Below, one piece after another: positions 9,809-19,918 of a stretch of DNA of 64,000 nt. The DNA is taken from assembly GCA_029940475.1 (NCBI GenBank), contig JAPYUT010000010.1:1-64000 (forward strand), read 5' to 3'. The notes below the pieces were generated by a model that was not told where the DNA came from, made no database searches, and saw only the letters and a program-made list of their open reading frames with translations. Source of the DNA: Verrucomicrobiales bacterium. Its GTDB lineage: Bacteria; Verrucomicrobiota; Verrucomicrobiia; Verrucomicrobiales; DEV007. Each line of letters opens with the position of its first letter. Within the stretch, counting starts at the first letter, position 1. Made by a program: the position numbers and the translations under genes.

Positions 9809-9830
9809 TCTTGGAAAACTTATTCCAAGA
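9809..9830. terminator. Hairpin between convergent pyc and the giant secreted-protein gene
   Basis: TCTTGGAA (9809-9816) and TTCCAAGA (9823-9830) form a perfect 8-bp stem with a 6-nt loop. The hairpin overlaps the stop codon of the minus-strand gene. It sits where two transcripts converge, but there is no U-tract on either side, so a terminator role is tentative. Confidence 0.35.
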
Positions 9831-12800
9831 TAACTCGCAACCGACAGAACTTGCGCCCCTGATTAAGCGGCAGGACAATGCTGTAGCGAACTAGAAGCGC
9901 GCCGTTTTCAACAACTCCAGGTATCTGCTCCCAGCTACTCAGGTCATCCGAATATTCAAAGAGCAGGCGCACATCAGTGCGGCGTAAATCCGATTCCACC
10001 TGCCACACCATTAACCCTGAATTGCCCATGCGATCAGGAGTTTGCGGTGAAGGCAGCACACTGGCTAATCGCGGGTCAGTGCCGATGGCGTATTCAACTA
10101 CATTACGCAGACCGTCACCATCCGGGTCTTTGCTCTCTCCATCTATTCCTTCACGAGCAGCCCACTGCGCAAAGCTATCAACAATGATTATGCCCCCGGG
10201 GGAACCAAGCAAAGGGCTTTGACCCCATGATTTACGATCAGAGTAAGACCTTGCTCCAGCCGTCGTGTCAATGAACTCCAGGGCTCTCCCTCCCCCGTCA
10301 GTTTCATCATGCCAATTGTCACTATACTCAAAGCGCAGAATTGCCGCGCTATAAGGCTCCGGAAACCCAAGCTTCAATGCTTCCCCCGCATTATCGAGCT
10401 TGCCGGTATATTCGCCGGCAATATTTAACCCGCTGCCATAGCGACCTTCAAAGGCCGTAATGTTTTTAACGACAAGAATTTGTTCCCCGGCGAAAAGCAT
10501 TACCTCGGGAAACATAAAGCTAACGCCCTCAGTAAGCCGTACACCGGCAAGATCAATGGTTGAATTACCTATGTTCTCAAGCTCAATATATTCATAATCC
10601 GAGCCCCCTGGGGGATTGAACATAATCTCCGTAATCCTCAGGCTATCAAGCAACGACACCAATTCTTCATTCTCAATTGCCGTAGGCGTGCGGATACCTG
10701 GAGTAGGCACACGTGAGAACCCAATCGCACCATCTCCGGGCACGTTGCGAGTCTGAGAATAGTCCTCTGTCTGCACACCGTAAATCACGGCATCAATCAA
10801 TTCTCCGTCCGCTCCTGCAATACCGATCAATTCCAGCATTGACGACAGACCGAAATTCTCGGGTTCAATAACGGCGAATCCCGAAGCTGCAATATAACTG
10901 AACTGAGGTATCTCCTCGAGACGCCGCGCTGTATTCGGGTTGTCAGTAACAAACAGGCCGGAAATATCCACCGGCAGAGAATCCGGATTGTAAAGCTCTA
11001 TAAACTCGTCGGTAAACCTCACCTGCCCGTTGGTAAACCATTCACTGATACGCACCCCCGCAGGATTACCTGTAGCCTGCCTGATATTACGAGATCCAGG
11101 GCTTGGCCGGTTGAGTGCCCATTCTCGATCATGACCAGTCCGGCCAATGGAGAGATCTCCTGCCTGGATGCCAAAACTCACTGAGTCAACAACAGCCCCG
11201 TCTTGATACAAAGTTAATTGCTCCCCTGAGCGGTCAAGTGTAAACCCAAGGTGGATGCCTGAAGTTGCCGCATTATCAGCAAAGAGCAGCAGGTATCCTC
11301 CGGCCGGAACAATCGTTCCAGGTGTAAAAATTGACTTTCCAGGATAATCAGGATCATCCGAAAACCAGTGCCCGCCAAGGTCATAATCTGCTGTCCCGGG
11401 ATTGTAGAGTTCAATCACATCAGGGAAAGTTCCCTCGTGTTCAAAAGCGGAATCATTGACTGCCAGCACTTCATTGATGACCACGCTTGCAGGAAGAGCC
11501 CGATTCACAGTCCAGGTCTTTGAGCCGGTAGGCTCAGTTTGCCAGTCACCTGCAAATGTTTGCCCCTCAACCTCAACGAAATAAATGCCATCATCAAGGT
11601 CCCTAAATTCAATGTCCGCACTGCGCACGGTCGCATTGGGCGGATCAAAGCCGTTGCCGATTGGCAATTCATCGCTCCAATCCCCACCATTGATGCGCCA
11701 ACGATAATTCCACATGCCAGGACCTGCCACTCTCAGTGTCGCATTGGGGAGATTTGTTCTGGCAGGAGGTTCGCCACTGATGAAGATGCCCTCGCGAACC
11801 ATTGCTCCAAGGTCATGCCCCATGGGATGTCCTGCGATACCCGGTGATCCTGGAGCAAGAGTAAAATCACCCCTTTCGCTATCAGTGAATCTTGCAACCC
11901 CATTGGCATTACCGCCGCCCAGGTCATAAATCGTCTGGTCGGCATGATTCTGACCAACTGTAATGTCGCTGATCACAGGATCGACAAGGTTATCGAAGAA
12001 CTCAAGGGGGGTCGTTGGAAAAGGCTCCTCCTTGGCATCATCAGCTCCGCTGAACACCCGCGGAATTTTCATCAGCAGGTTTCCGGAAACATAAGCCCCG
12101 TCACCGTGGGTAGCATCTTCATCTGTATCGGTTGGGACAAACAGGTTAACAACCGATGCCACGCTGGGATTCTCAAAACGATCATTGAAATCGGGATGGA
12201 TTTTGTAGACCGTATTGTTCTCAAAAATCGTTGCAGTATCAATTTTCAGATTAATGCAGTGGTCTATATCCCAGAAAATATTGCGCACCACGACAATCGT
12301 GGTGCCAAGTCCGGCATCGCCCGTGGATATCGCATTTGCATAGCCACGATCTGATGTCTCATCATCTTTGAACACGTTGCGGAACACATTGCCAGCGACA
12401 AAAACATCTCCACCAAGGTCAATATGTTCATCACCGGTATTGGTGAATGTATTGCCTATAATCTGCGCAATCGGACCGGGCCTCTTGCCACTGTCAACAT
12501 CAACCACATCATTATGCCCCTTGGTAATTCCAAACGCGTTGTTACGAATAATGTAACGGCCGCCTTCCGGGATTTCCCCCTCCCCCTTGACCTGCTCGGA
12601 TATATTGTCAAGGTCGAGAGCATCAGCCTGCTCATCAGGTCCGAACACATCGGGGAATTTACAGTTCTCGAGAATAATCGAGGCGTCCGCCGTGTAGAAT
12701 ATACGGATCTTTGTGCCGTAAAAACGCACGTCATCAACCACGCACTGTGAACGTATAATTCCGATCGCCCCCTCCCTGTCCTGGGCGTGACCAATATCAA

Positions 12801-15800
12801 TGTGAGCAATTCTGTTATTGGGATCCATTGAGTCTATAATCTTGATGCCCTCGGACTTCGGCGGACCATCAGGTAATGACCCGTTACCAGCGGAATCAGG
12901 AACAAAGGCAACACCCGGAACCGGTGAAAACTGGATTCGGCTGGTCGGCGTTCCAACAATCTTTGAAATTCCGTTGATAGTGAGCTTCTTGTCCTCATCG
13001 AAATAAACCGAGGTTCCAGGCTCTATCACCAGTGCTGTCCCGGCAGGAATAGTCACATTATCGATGACATGGTAAGGTCCGCCGTGCGGCGTCCAGCGCA
13101 CTTCAGTTCCTTCCTGCGGATGAAACGGGAAATAACCAAGGTCAGGACTCCCTTCTTCAGGATCTCCAGCCTCAATTGCAGGAGATCCCGCCCCGAGATT
13201 AAAATTACCGGCGTTTACCGCAACAAACGCAGGATCACTGTTTATATTACCTAATCCCTCCCAGGGTTCCTCCAGGTCGCAATAACTCATGCTGATATCC
13301 TCCGGGTCATAGTCAGTGCGAACCGCATCAGGGTTACCCCAGATAATCGAATTTCTTATCGTGTAAAAACTCGGATCATCATTTCCGTCCTTATTCTCAG
13401 CCTGTATTCCAACCAACTCATTATTGGCAACCGTGACGAACTCAAGTGTCACGCGCGCATCGTCCTTTGCCGAAATCCCAATGCTATTGTTCACGAATAG
13501 TCCTCCTGTGATTGTGATATTCTTCGTGAACAGGCTTGCCCCCTTGTCACCGCAATTGCGGCTGATGACCTCCTCCATGGTCACGTCAGCATTAAGGGTG
13601 TCAATGCCGTCGTCATCCATGTAAGCAACAACAAGGTTGCGCAATGTGATGCCTTGCCCCTCACCTGCACCGTGCAGGTAAATGGCATCGTTATCATCGG
13701 TTTCCCCGTCTTCCCGATAAATTCCAAGCATATCGGTTATATGGGAATCCTCAACCAGGACATCGGAATCGAAGGTTTCCAGTCCCATCACTGAGCGGGC
13801 CAGATGACAGCGACGAAAGACCATGGCGGAATTACTCTCTCCGGAAGCAGCGCTTTCACCCACCTTCCCTCGGTTATCGGTGACATTGCAGTCATTGAAG
13901 TTCACCGTGGAGCCATTGATTCGCAGAACGCGGCCATGATCTGTGTGTCCACCTGCCGGGGAATGTCCAGCTCGATGAACGTTGGTGAAAGTAAAGTTCG
14001 CCCCCTCACTTTGATCAAAAAGGATCTCTCCCCACGGGGCATCGGGTTCACTGGCTGTAAATGTTATCGGCCTCTCCTCACTGCCCCTGCAGTCAATTGT
14101 TCCCTGCACGATTAAGTCAGTTCCCGCAGTGCTTTGAGCCTCGATTGTACCGTCAAGCATCAACAGTGCCCCGGGCTCAACAGTAAGGACATGTCCTCTC
14201 GGAACCGTAACATCGCCGGTAAGCCGCATGACACCACTCCACGTGGAAGCCGCACCCGTGAGGATTCCTGATATTTCAGTAATCAAGGGCGACGACCCGA
14301 GACTGGCAATTGCCTTGGAGACCTTCTGTCCATTTGAACTCGCCGTAAGGGTGAAATTACCTGGATCAACCCCGCTGCCAACCACCTGGGCGATCAGCTC
14401 AAGGTTGAAACTAATATCAGAACTCTCCTCATCTCCCTGCTTCACCTCTACCGCCAGAGTGTTCGTGCCGTCAACAAGTAGGGCACTCGATAAATCGGAG
14501 ATCAAGAAAATCTCGTCTTCATCGGGCGTGTCATCGCCACCAACGGTATATTCATCATATGCCATGTTGGAGGTCATGTTGGACGTTCTGTGGAACTCGT
14601 TTCCATTGAGGTAAACTACAGCCCCGTCATCATAAAGCAGCCTCAGGTCCAGTCCCGTCAGCAGGGAGGCATCCTCAACCTCAAAAGCGGCACGAAAATA
14701 TGTTGTCGCGTGCTTATTGTTCCTTGATCCGCCATAGCCAACTTCAGTCACCTCATCATTGTCGCCATAACCCAACTCGGCAGGCCCTGACTCCCAGGCA
14801 CTGTCATCAAAGCCGGAGTTACGCCAGGATACCCCCTGGTCAGAACCATCATCCAGGTATTTCCAGACTCCGCCTAGGGGCAATAGGACTACCGGCTCAC
14901 CTCCAGGACCGCCACCAACAGTGACCAGGGCTGTTCCCACCCCATTACGCAACTGCACCGTGCCCGGCGTGATGGACACCCCGGGACTGTCTGCATTTAG
15001 AATTGCCGTGGCATCCCAGATTTCACGCGCATAACTGCCATCAATCTTGCGGAAATCAACCTTCACCAGCATGGGTGTTCCGGGCCTGTAACTATCTCTG
15101 GTGATAAGGTGCAGTTCACCCTGTGCTGCACCTCCACTAAGCGTTCCGGACACCTCAGTTAACGAGCCGGTATTATACCAGACATCCAGATACTCCCCAT
15201 GAAGCATCCTCCCGGTTCCAGATCTACCGGAGAAAAACTGTACTACAATCCGGTTCAATCCAGGCTTAATCACATCTCCACCATCAGCATCAACCTGCAA
15301 CTGCCATCTTCCCGCCCGCGCATCCAGTTGCGCGGGAGCGCCATTGATTAACACTGAACGTATCCTGGCGGCATGAAAATCACCACTGAAACGCGCCGCT
15401 CCGGTATTTGTTCGGAAGTAACCTTCAGGGCTAACCGGCAAGTCGGTTGTCGCCGAGTAACTGCGTGGAATCTGGGACAGCACATCCGCAATGCGTCCCG
15501 GCACATACTCCTTCATCGACTGCAAGGTATTATCGGGAATAAATCCTCCGACCGCCCTGTCAATGACAGGCTGAATGATCTCAGGGCGGTATACCCGCTC
15601 GATCAAGTCGAGATACTTGGCATAATAAAGAGGAATGATCTCAGGGTGAGAAAGAAATTCCTCAAGCCCGTCCAGCGCAGCATACCCCCATATATTCTTG
15701 GTAACCCCGCCCCGCAAAAGTGTATCGAGATCATGCGGAACAAACCTGAACCGTTGATCAACAACTCCGCGGTAAAGCACATAATCGTCACCTTTCCCGT

Positions 15801-17523
15801 CATTGAGTCCTCCCTCGCGATTGCCAAGAAGCGCATCAATAGCAATGTGAGTCAGCCATTGATCGATGTCCACGTGACGCGAGACATCCTCGTAATACGA
15901 CTCCGCGGGCGAATTATTAAGGACATCAGTCAACGCTATCAAATCGCCCCAATCATCCTCCGAACTGTTGGTCTGCTTGAAATACGTGTTCCGGTAGGAG
16001 TCGGCATCTTCCCCTTCGTATCGCAGGTCACCTTCTTCACCGTTATCCTCATCATCACGCATCTGATACAGGTTGCCGTTGGGATCTTCCGGCCAATGCG
16101 CCGCGGTAAAGTCGCTGCCCAGCGTCTCCAACATAGCATAAGAGCCATACATCAGCGGCCCGCCGGATTGCGCAAGATCCTCCCCATTAATGCGTAACTG
16201 TACCGCGACGGTATCCGGCACCTCAACGCCCATCAACTGGAAGAGCCATGCACCTGTCGTCTGCGAGTGGACATAACGACAGTTAAACTTTATCGAACTA
16301 ACCCCTTTCCACTTATCGTCATTGCGGAAAATCAGCAGATGGTTGTTGGGCGGACCATCACGGGATCCAGCGCCACGGTTTCGGATGCTTGAGCAATATA
16401 AAGTCTTAATACTGGCGCTCTCCGCACTTACAAAAGTGGCATTCATCTGTGCATTGCTCTCGGATCTACTGGAACTTGTACCGATGTCCTCAAGTTCCTC
16501 CCGTTCCTCCTCCGTCAGGATGACATAGTAGGTTGGTTGCCGTCCGGGTATCCCTGCGCCTACAGAATCAAATGAATCATCAACCTGAAAAAGGGCATTC
16601 GCCTGATGCCCTTCCCCACTTACCTCAGCTGGCCAGCTTCGGCTATTGACACCATCGTCAGCCTCAACGAAAAACTCGATGATATCACCGTCATCGTGAG
16701 CTGGAATTTCCGCCGAGAAACCATCACTGCCGTCAAACTCCATCAACAATGATTCGAAATTATCCTCCCCGTCAACTCTCCAGAAAAGTCTGGCTTTTGA
16801 TTGCCCTGCCGGAGCCTCGTCCTTAATCTCACAACTCACCGTGACGCGATCTCCGGAACCCGGTATCTGCGGGCGATGTTTAAACTTACTGATAAGCGGC
16901 GCAATGTCAGCACTTGTCACCGAGTTAGCACTCCCCGGGGAACCTCCGTCCTCGCTGGAACTGCCCCAGTTCTGGCCATTATTGTTCGTTAACTCCGGGT
17001 TAATCAACTCCAGGGACTTTCCCCCGCCGTCATGGGGTGCGAGCCAGATCCAGCCCTCGTGGCCACGGTCACTCGGTCCACGCGCCCTTATGGCCCAGTC
17101 ACCCTGGTCAGCGAAGTTTACCTCATCAACCTTCTTGCCGGCGGCATCAACAAGACGGATCCTCTCACCGGAATTCTTCAACTTCCCCGTCCATGGCCCC
17201 ACCACGCCTGTAGCTGTCGGGTGAATGGACTCAAAAACAGATAAATCAGCAACCACTACAATGTAGCCGCCGGCAGTGATTACACTCTCTGTAAACAGGA
17301 AATCAACTCCGGCATCAATGCGATACCCCTGCAGATCGACATCGGCATCCGAGTTGTTATGAATCTCAATAAACTCTGCGGCAACATCCTCCGGTAATCC
17401 TGGAGGATTATACATTATCTCAGAAATAACGAGATCGGCGGTTGCTGCTGATACGAGCAGCCCGAATACAGCAACGAAAGAGAAAGCTGTTATCGAAAGC
17501 GGCCGTAGACGGTAGCTATTCAT
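9820..17523 (-). CDS. Giant secreted lamin-tail / CotH-like / beta-helix protein (2567 aa)
   Basis: The N-terminal signal peptide ends near SAATA. Domains in order: lamin-tail domain 1 (about 30-195, VISEIMYNPPG); an Ig-like stretch; a CotH spore-coat-kinase-like domain (about 330-690, with IRNRGAGSRDG resembling the CotH glycine loop and FVPHDLDTLL resembling its PWDLD motif); a galactose-binding-like module near 870-1050 (LYDDGAVVYLNG); two right-handed parallel beta-helix regions (about 1090-1880); a further Ig-like stretch; then three more lamin-tail domains (about 2000-2440). The C-terminus carries DPDGDGLRNVVEYAIGTDP, a Ca-binding-like tail common in Verrucomicrobia. No sortase or PEP-CTERM anchor is seen. 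An extracellular or surface role is likely; activity of the kinase-like module is unproven. Confidence 0.9.
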   Translation of the reverse strand: MNSYRLRPLSITAFSFVAVFGLLVSAATADLVISEIMYNPPGLPEDVAAEFIEIHNNSDADVDLQGYRIDAGVDFLFTESVITAGGYIVVVADLSVFESIHPTATGVVGPWTGKLKNSGERIRLVDAAGKKVDEVNFADQGDWAIRARGPSDRGHEGWIWLAPHDGGGKSLELINPELTNNNGQNWGSSSEDGGSPGSANSVTSADIAPLISKFKHRPQIPGSGDRVTVSCEIKDEAPAGQSKARLFWRVDGEDNFESLLMEFDGSDGFSAEIPAHDDGDIIEFFVEADDGVNSRSWPAEVSGEGHQANALFQVDDSFDSVGAGIPGRQPTYYVILTEEEREELEDIGTSSSRSESNAQMNATFVSAESASIKTLYCSSIRNRGAGSRDGPPNNHLLIFRNDDKWKGVSSIKFNCRYVHSQTTGAWLFQLMGVEVPDTVAVQLRINGEDLAQSGGPLMYGSYAMLETLGSDFTAAHWPEDPNGNLYQMRDDEDNGEEGDLRYEGEDADSYRNTYFKQTNSSEDDWGDLIALTDVLNNSPAESYYEDVSRHVDIDQWLTHIAIDALLGNREGGLNDGKGDDYVLYRGVVDQRFRFVPHDLDTLLRGGVTKNIWGYAALDGLEEFLSHPEIIPLYYAKYLDLIERVYRPEIIQPVIDRAVGGFIPDNTLQSMKEYVPGRIADVLSQIPRSYSATTDLPVSPEGYFRTNTGAARFSGDFHAARIRSVLINGAPAQLDARAGRWQLQVDADGGDVIKPGLNRIVVQFFSGRSGTGRMLHGEYLDVWYNTGSLTEVSGTLSGGAAQGELHLITRDSYRPGTPMLVKVDFRKIDGSYAREIWDATAILNADSPGVSITPGTVQLRNGVGTALVTVGGGPGGEPVVLLPLGGVWKYLDDGSDQGVSWRNSGFDDSAWESGPAELGYGDNDEVTEVGYGGSRNNKHATTYFRAAFEVEDASLLTGLDLRLLYDDGAVVYLNGNEFHRTSNMTSNMAYDEYTVGGDDTPDEDEIFLISDLSSALLVDGTNTLAVEVKQGDEESSDISFNLELIAQVVGSGVDPGNFTLTASSNGQKVSKAIASLGSSPLITEISGILTGAASTWSGVMRLTGDVTVPRGHVLTVEPGALLMLDGTIEAQSTAGTDLIVQGTIDCRGSEERPITFTASEPDAPWGEILFDQSEGANFTFTNVHRAGHSPAGGHTDHGRVLRINGSTVNFNDCNVTDNRGKVGESAASGESNSAMVFRRCHLARSVMGLETFDSDVLVEDSHITDMLGIYREDGETDDNDAIYLHGAGEGQGITLRNLVVAYMDDDGIDTLNADVTMEEVISRNCGDKGASLFTKNITITGGLFVNNSIGISAKDDARVTLEFVTVANNELVGIQAENKDGNDDPSFYTIRNSIIWGNPDAVRTDYDPEDISMSYCDLEEPWEGLGNINSDPAFVAVNAGNFNLGAGSPAIEAGDPEEGSPDLGYFPFHPQEGTEVRWTPHGGPYHVIDNVTIPAGTALVIEPGTSVYFDEDKKLTINGISKIVGTPTSRIQFSPVPGVAFVPDSAGNGSLPDGPPKSEGIKIIDSMDPNNRIAHIDIGHAQDREGAIGIIRSQCVVDDVRFYGTKIRIFYTADASIILENCKFPDVFGPDEQADALDLDNISEQVKGEGEIPEGGRYIIRNNAFGITKGHNDVVDVDSGKRPGPIAQIIGNTFTNTGDEHIDLGGDVFVAGNVFRNVFKDDETSDRGYANAISTGDAGLGTTIVVVRNIFWDIDHCINLKIDTATIFENNTVYKIHPDFNDRFENPSVASVVNLFVPTDTDEDATHGDGAYVSGNLLMKIPRVFSGADDAKEEPFPTTPLEFFDNLVDPVISDITVGQNHADQTIYDLGGGNANGVARFTDSERGDFTLAPGSPGIAGHPMGHDLGAMVREGIFISGEPPARTNLPNATLRVAGPGMWNYRWRINGGDWSDELPIGNGFDPPNATVRSADIEFRDLDDGIYFVEVEGQTFAGDWQTEPTGSKTWTVNRALPASVVINEVLAVNDSAFEHEGTFPDVIELYNPGTADYDLGGHWFSDDPDYPGKSIFTPGTIVPAGGYLLLFADNAATSGIHLGFTLDRSGEQLTLYQDGAVVDSVSFGIQAGDLSIGRTGHDREWALNRPSPGSRNIRQATGNPAGVRISEWFTNGQVRFTDEFIELYNPDSLPVDISGLFVTDNPNTARRLEEIPQFSYIAASGFAVIEPENFGLSSMLELIGIAGADGELIDAVIYGVQTEDYSQTRNVPGDGAIGFSRVPTPGIRTPTAIENEELVSLLDSLRITEIMFNPPGGSDYEYIELENIGNSTIDLAGVRLTEGVSFMFPEVMLFAGEQILVVKNITAFEGRYGSGLNIAGEYTGKLDNAGEALKLGFPEPYSAAILRFEYSDNWHDETDGGGRALEFIDTTAGARSYSDRKSWGQSPLLGSPGGIIIVDSFAQWAAREGIDGESKDPDGDGLRNVVEYAIGTDPRLASVLPSPQTPDRMGNSGLMVWQVESDLRRTDVRLLFEYSDDLSSWEQIPGVVENGALLVRYSIVLPLNQGRKFCRLRVILE

Positions 17524-17831
17524 TCTTAGGGGGAGGAGGGGGTTGGGAACTTATTAAGTTTAACCGCTATTAACAGCGCGACAAATGATAACACTCTCCC
17601 GGATCCGGAAAGTTTATGCCAAAGCCCTGTTTTACAGGTCAGAAAAAGCCCCTGACCTATATGCTTTCGGGTTTTCAGAGTCACTTGCCTGATGCTACAG
17701 CGCACAGACTTTGTCCTTACGTCAACCATCTCGGTGAATTTTGCCCGAATTTGAAAAGGCTAATGCGTCGAAATACAAAAACCTCCCGGGAATCACTCGA
17801 CGCAACAATGCTAAGCGGTTAGGGAAATCCA
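17524..17831. other. 308-bp intergenic region between divergent genes
   Basis: This region separates the giant minus-strand gene from the plus-strand VanZ-like gene and should hold both promoters, although I cannot place a convincing -35/-10 pair. It contains a G-rich tract next to the giant gene's start (17529-17547), the palindrome CCGGATCCGG, and the inverted repeat AGGTCAG-N9-CTGACCT (17636-17642/17652-17658). Short open frames here look non-coding. Confidence 0.5.
17529..17547 (+). other. G-rich tract, possible quadruplex, just upstream of the giant gene's start
   Basis: The plus strand reads as G5-A-GG-A-G5-TT-G3, ending 5 bp from the start codon (17523) of the minus-strand gene. The mRNA of that gene therefore has a C-rich, Shine-Dalgarno-less leader. 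A two-tier quadruplex could form on the template strand. Confidence 0.4.
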
Positions 17832-18269
17832 GTGCACCTCGTTTCACTCCCCCTCTTTAAATTTGCCCACAAGCGGGGAACTTGGCGTATTTCATTCATC
17901 CTCTGGTTTGTGCTTCTGTTTATTCTCAGCTCGCTGCACGGCTCCCCTTTCCCGGATTCCAAAATCATTTTCTCCGACAAAATCGCCCATGCCGCCTATT
18001 TCACCGTTGGCTCAGCCGTCTTCCTCCTCGCACTTTCACAGCAGTCACGCAAGAATCATTCACCGGCCTTCCTCTTATTTGCGTGCGTCTCAATGGCAGC
18101 TGCCGTTGGCTGGTTTGATGAATGGCACCAGAGCTTTACCCCTCACAGGGACGGCAACAGCCTGGGTGACTGGCTGGCTAATCTCAGCGGCGGTGCTTTA
18201 GGGTTCTATACAGGCCGCTACTGCCAGCGCTATATCAACAGCCGCCCTGCCCTTGCCTCACGGCAATGA
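17832..18269 (+). CDS. VanZ-like family membrane protein
   Basis: A 145-residue product with start GTG 17832, preceded by AGGGA about 7 nt upstream. Three to four TM segments are visible. The VanZ-like signature is present: DKIAHAAYF in the second helix region and DEWHQSF-x-P-x-R-D-G-x-S-x-G-D-W-x-A-N-x-x-G near the C-terminus. VanZ-like proteins are small integral membrane proteins, named for a teicoplanin-resistance accessory protein; most bacterial members have no defined function. It lies 27 bp upstream of trpA and may be cotranscribed with the biosynthetic run. Confidence 0.85.
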   Translation: MHLVSLPLFKFAHKRGTWRISFILWFVLLFILSSLHGSPFPDSKIIFSDKIAHAAYFTVGSAVFLLALSQQSRKNHSPAFLLFACVSMAAAVGWFDEWHQSFTPHRDGNSLGDWLANLSGGALGFYTGRYCQRYINSRPALASRQ

Positions 18270-18296
18270 CAGGGTAAATTCCCTGTAATTATCAAG

Positions 18297-19100
18297 ATGC
18301 AAAACAGGATTGAACAAATGTTTGAGAAGCTGCGGACTGAGAAAAAGGCCGCCTTTATCGCATATGTGTGCTCCGGAGATCCCGACACGGAACGCTCCCT
18401 TGAAGTAATGCATGCACTCGCCCGGGCCGGGGTCGACCTGATCGAAACCGGTGTGCCATTTTCCGATCCTGTCGCTGACGGAATCGCAAATCAGATGGCA
18501 GCCAGTCGTGCACTGAACTCCGGAGCAAGCGTGAAGAAAACCCTCGCGACCATTAAGCGGTTCCGCGAAAAATCTGAAATCCCCATCGTTTTATTCACCT
18601 ATCTAAACCCAATCTACAGCTATGGATTCAAACGTTTCCACGAAGATGCTGCTGCTGCAGGCGCGGACGGGATCTTAAACCTTGACCTCCCTCCCGATGA
18701 AGAGGAAATCAATGAGGAACTACTACAGGCCAACATGTTGCTAAACATTCGAATCATCGCCCCAAATACTCCAGCTGAGCGAATCGCCAAAATCGTCAAA
18801 TCAGGAGCAGGCTTCATCTACTACATCTCACGCGAGGGCGTCACAGGTGAGCGCAGCGAACTGGCCAGCGGAATCAGCCGGCAGGTCACGGACATCAAGA
18901 GTCACACCAGTCTCCCCGTGGTCGTTGGGTTCGGTATATCAACGCCTGAACACTCAGCTGCTGTTGCAGGTATGGCAGATGGAGTCGTGGTTGGTAGCGC
19001 CATCGTAAACACTGTTGCCAAGCACTCGCTTTCGGCAGATCTCGCTGACCGGGTTTACAATTTTGTGAAACCCCTTGTCGATGCCACAAAGTCGGTCTAG
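18297..19100 (+). CDS. trpA: Tryptophan synthase alpha subunit
   Basis: A 267-residue TIM-barrel protein, normal for the family. AYVCSGDPD at the N-terminus, ETGVPFSDPVADG (loop with the catalytic Glu) and LDLPPDE (catalytic Asp region) are all present. It cleaves indole-3-glycerol phosphate to indole and glyceraldehyde 3-phosphate in the cytoplasm, passing indole to TrpB. No trpB is in the window, so the trp genes are dispersed. It leads the run trpA-dapF-dapA-dapB-folK-panB, 11 bp upstream of dapF. Confidence 0.97.
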   Translation: MQNRIEQMFEKLRTEKKAAFIAYVCSGDPDTERSLEVMHALARAGVDLIETGVPFSDPVADGIANQMAASRALNSGASVKKTLATIKRFREKSEIPIVLFTYLNPIYSYGFKRFHEDAAAAGADGILNLDLPPDEEEINEELLQANMLLNIRIIAPNTPAERIAKIVKSGAGFIYYISREGVTGERSELASGISRQVTDIKSHTSLPVVVGFGISTPEHSAAVAGMADGVVVGSAIVNTVAKHSLSADLADRVYNFVKPLVDATKSV

Positions 19101-19111
19101 TACGCGGTTAA

Positions 19112-19918
19112 ATGCTGAATTTCACTAAAATGAACGGTGCCGGCAATGATTTCATCATGCTTGACAATCGTGACATGACGCTGGGACTTGGAACCACGGG
19201 AATCAGCCTGCTATGTGATCGCCACCGGGGAATAGGAGCGGACGGAATGCTCGTGATCGAACCGGCAAATAACGGCGGTGATTTTCGAATGCGCTACTAT
19301 AATGCTGACGGCAAGGAAGCGGAAATGTGTGGCAATGGCGCACGCTGTTTTGCTCGCTTTGTAGATCGCATCGATAAACGCGGTGGCAAGCCCGTTACAT
19401 TTGAGACCATGGCAGGACTTGTCGCTGCTGATTTTCACGACAATGAAATAGAGTTGCAACTCTGCACCCCCACTGATCTCACGATGTCAGAATCAATCGA
19501 GATCAACGGTCAAGCCACAACAGTTCATTCAATTAACACCGGAGTTCCGCACGCAGTCGTCGTCGTTGATGACATAGAGCACTCAGATGTTTGTCGGGAT
19601 GGTGCTGCAATCCGTCACCACCAACACTTCCAACCATCCGGGACTAATGTAAACTTTCAGTGCGCAATGGACTCAAACACGATAGCAATTCGAACATACG
19701 AAAGAGGAGTTGAGGACGAAACTCTCGCCTGCGGGACAGGAATGGTTGCCAGTGCGATTGTCCACGAACGTTTATCCGGCACCGGCACGCCAATCTATGT
19801 CCGCGTCAGGGGTGGTGATACCTTAAAGGTGGATTGGCAACGCGAGGGACAAACCTATACCAACGTCACACTGACAGGCCCAGCTGACTTTGTATTCGAG
19901 GGGAAAATTGATGTTTAA
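19112..19918 (+). CDS. dapF: Diaminopimelate epimerase
   Basis: A 268-residue enzyme that interconverts LL- and meso-diaminopimelate, giving the peptidoglycan cross-linking residue and the lysine precursor. Both catalytic cysteines are visible, in EMCGNGARCF and in ETLACGTGM. The N-terminal KMNGAGNDFI matches the family. Its last codons overlap the start of dapA by 8 nt, indicating translational coupling. Confidence 0.97.
   Translation: MLNFTKMNGAGNDFIMLDNRDMTLGLGTTGISLLCDRHRGIGADGMLVIEPANNGGDFRMRYYNADGKEAEMCGNGARCFARFVDRIDKRGGKPVTFETMAGLVAADFHDNEIELQLCTPTDLTMSESIEINGQATTVHSINTGVPHAVVVVDDIEHSDVCRDGAAIRHHQHFQPSGTNVNFQCAMDSNTIAIRTYERGVEDETLACGTGMVASAIVHERLSGTGTPIYVRVRGGDTLKVDWQREGQTYTNVTLTGPADFVFEGKIDV

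Noticed and set aside
15373-16197. 274-codon plus-strand frame inside the giant secreted-protein gene
   Set aside because: The minus-strand frame is continuous over 2567 residues with recognisable domains; no RBS or domain supports the antisense frame.
17616-17822. 68-codon frame in the 308-bp intergenic region
   Set aside because: Composition is not protein-like, and it covers an inverted repeat and probable promoter DNA.
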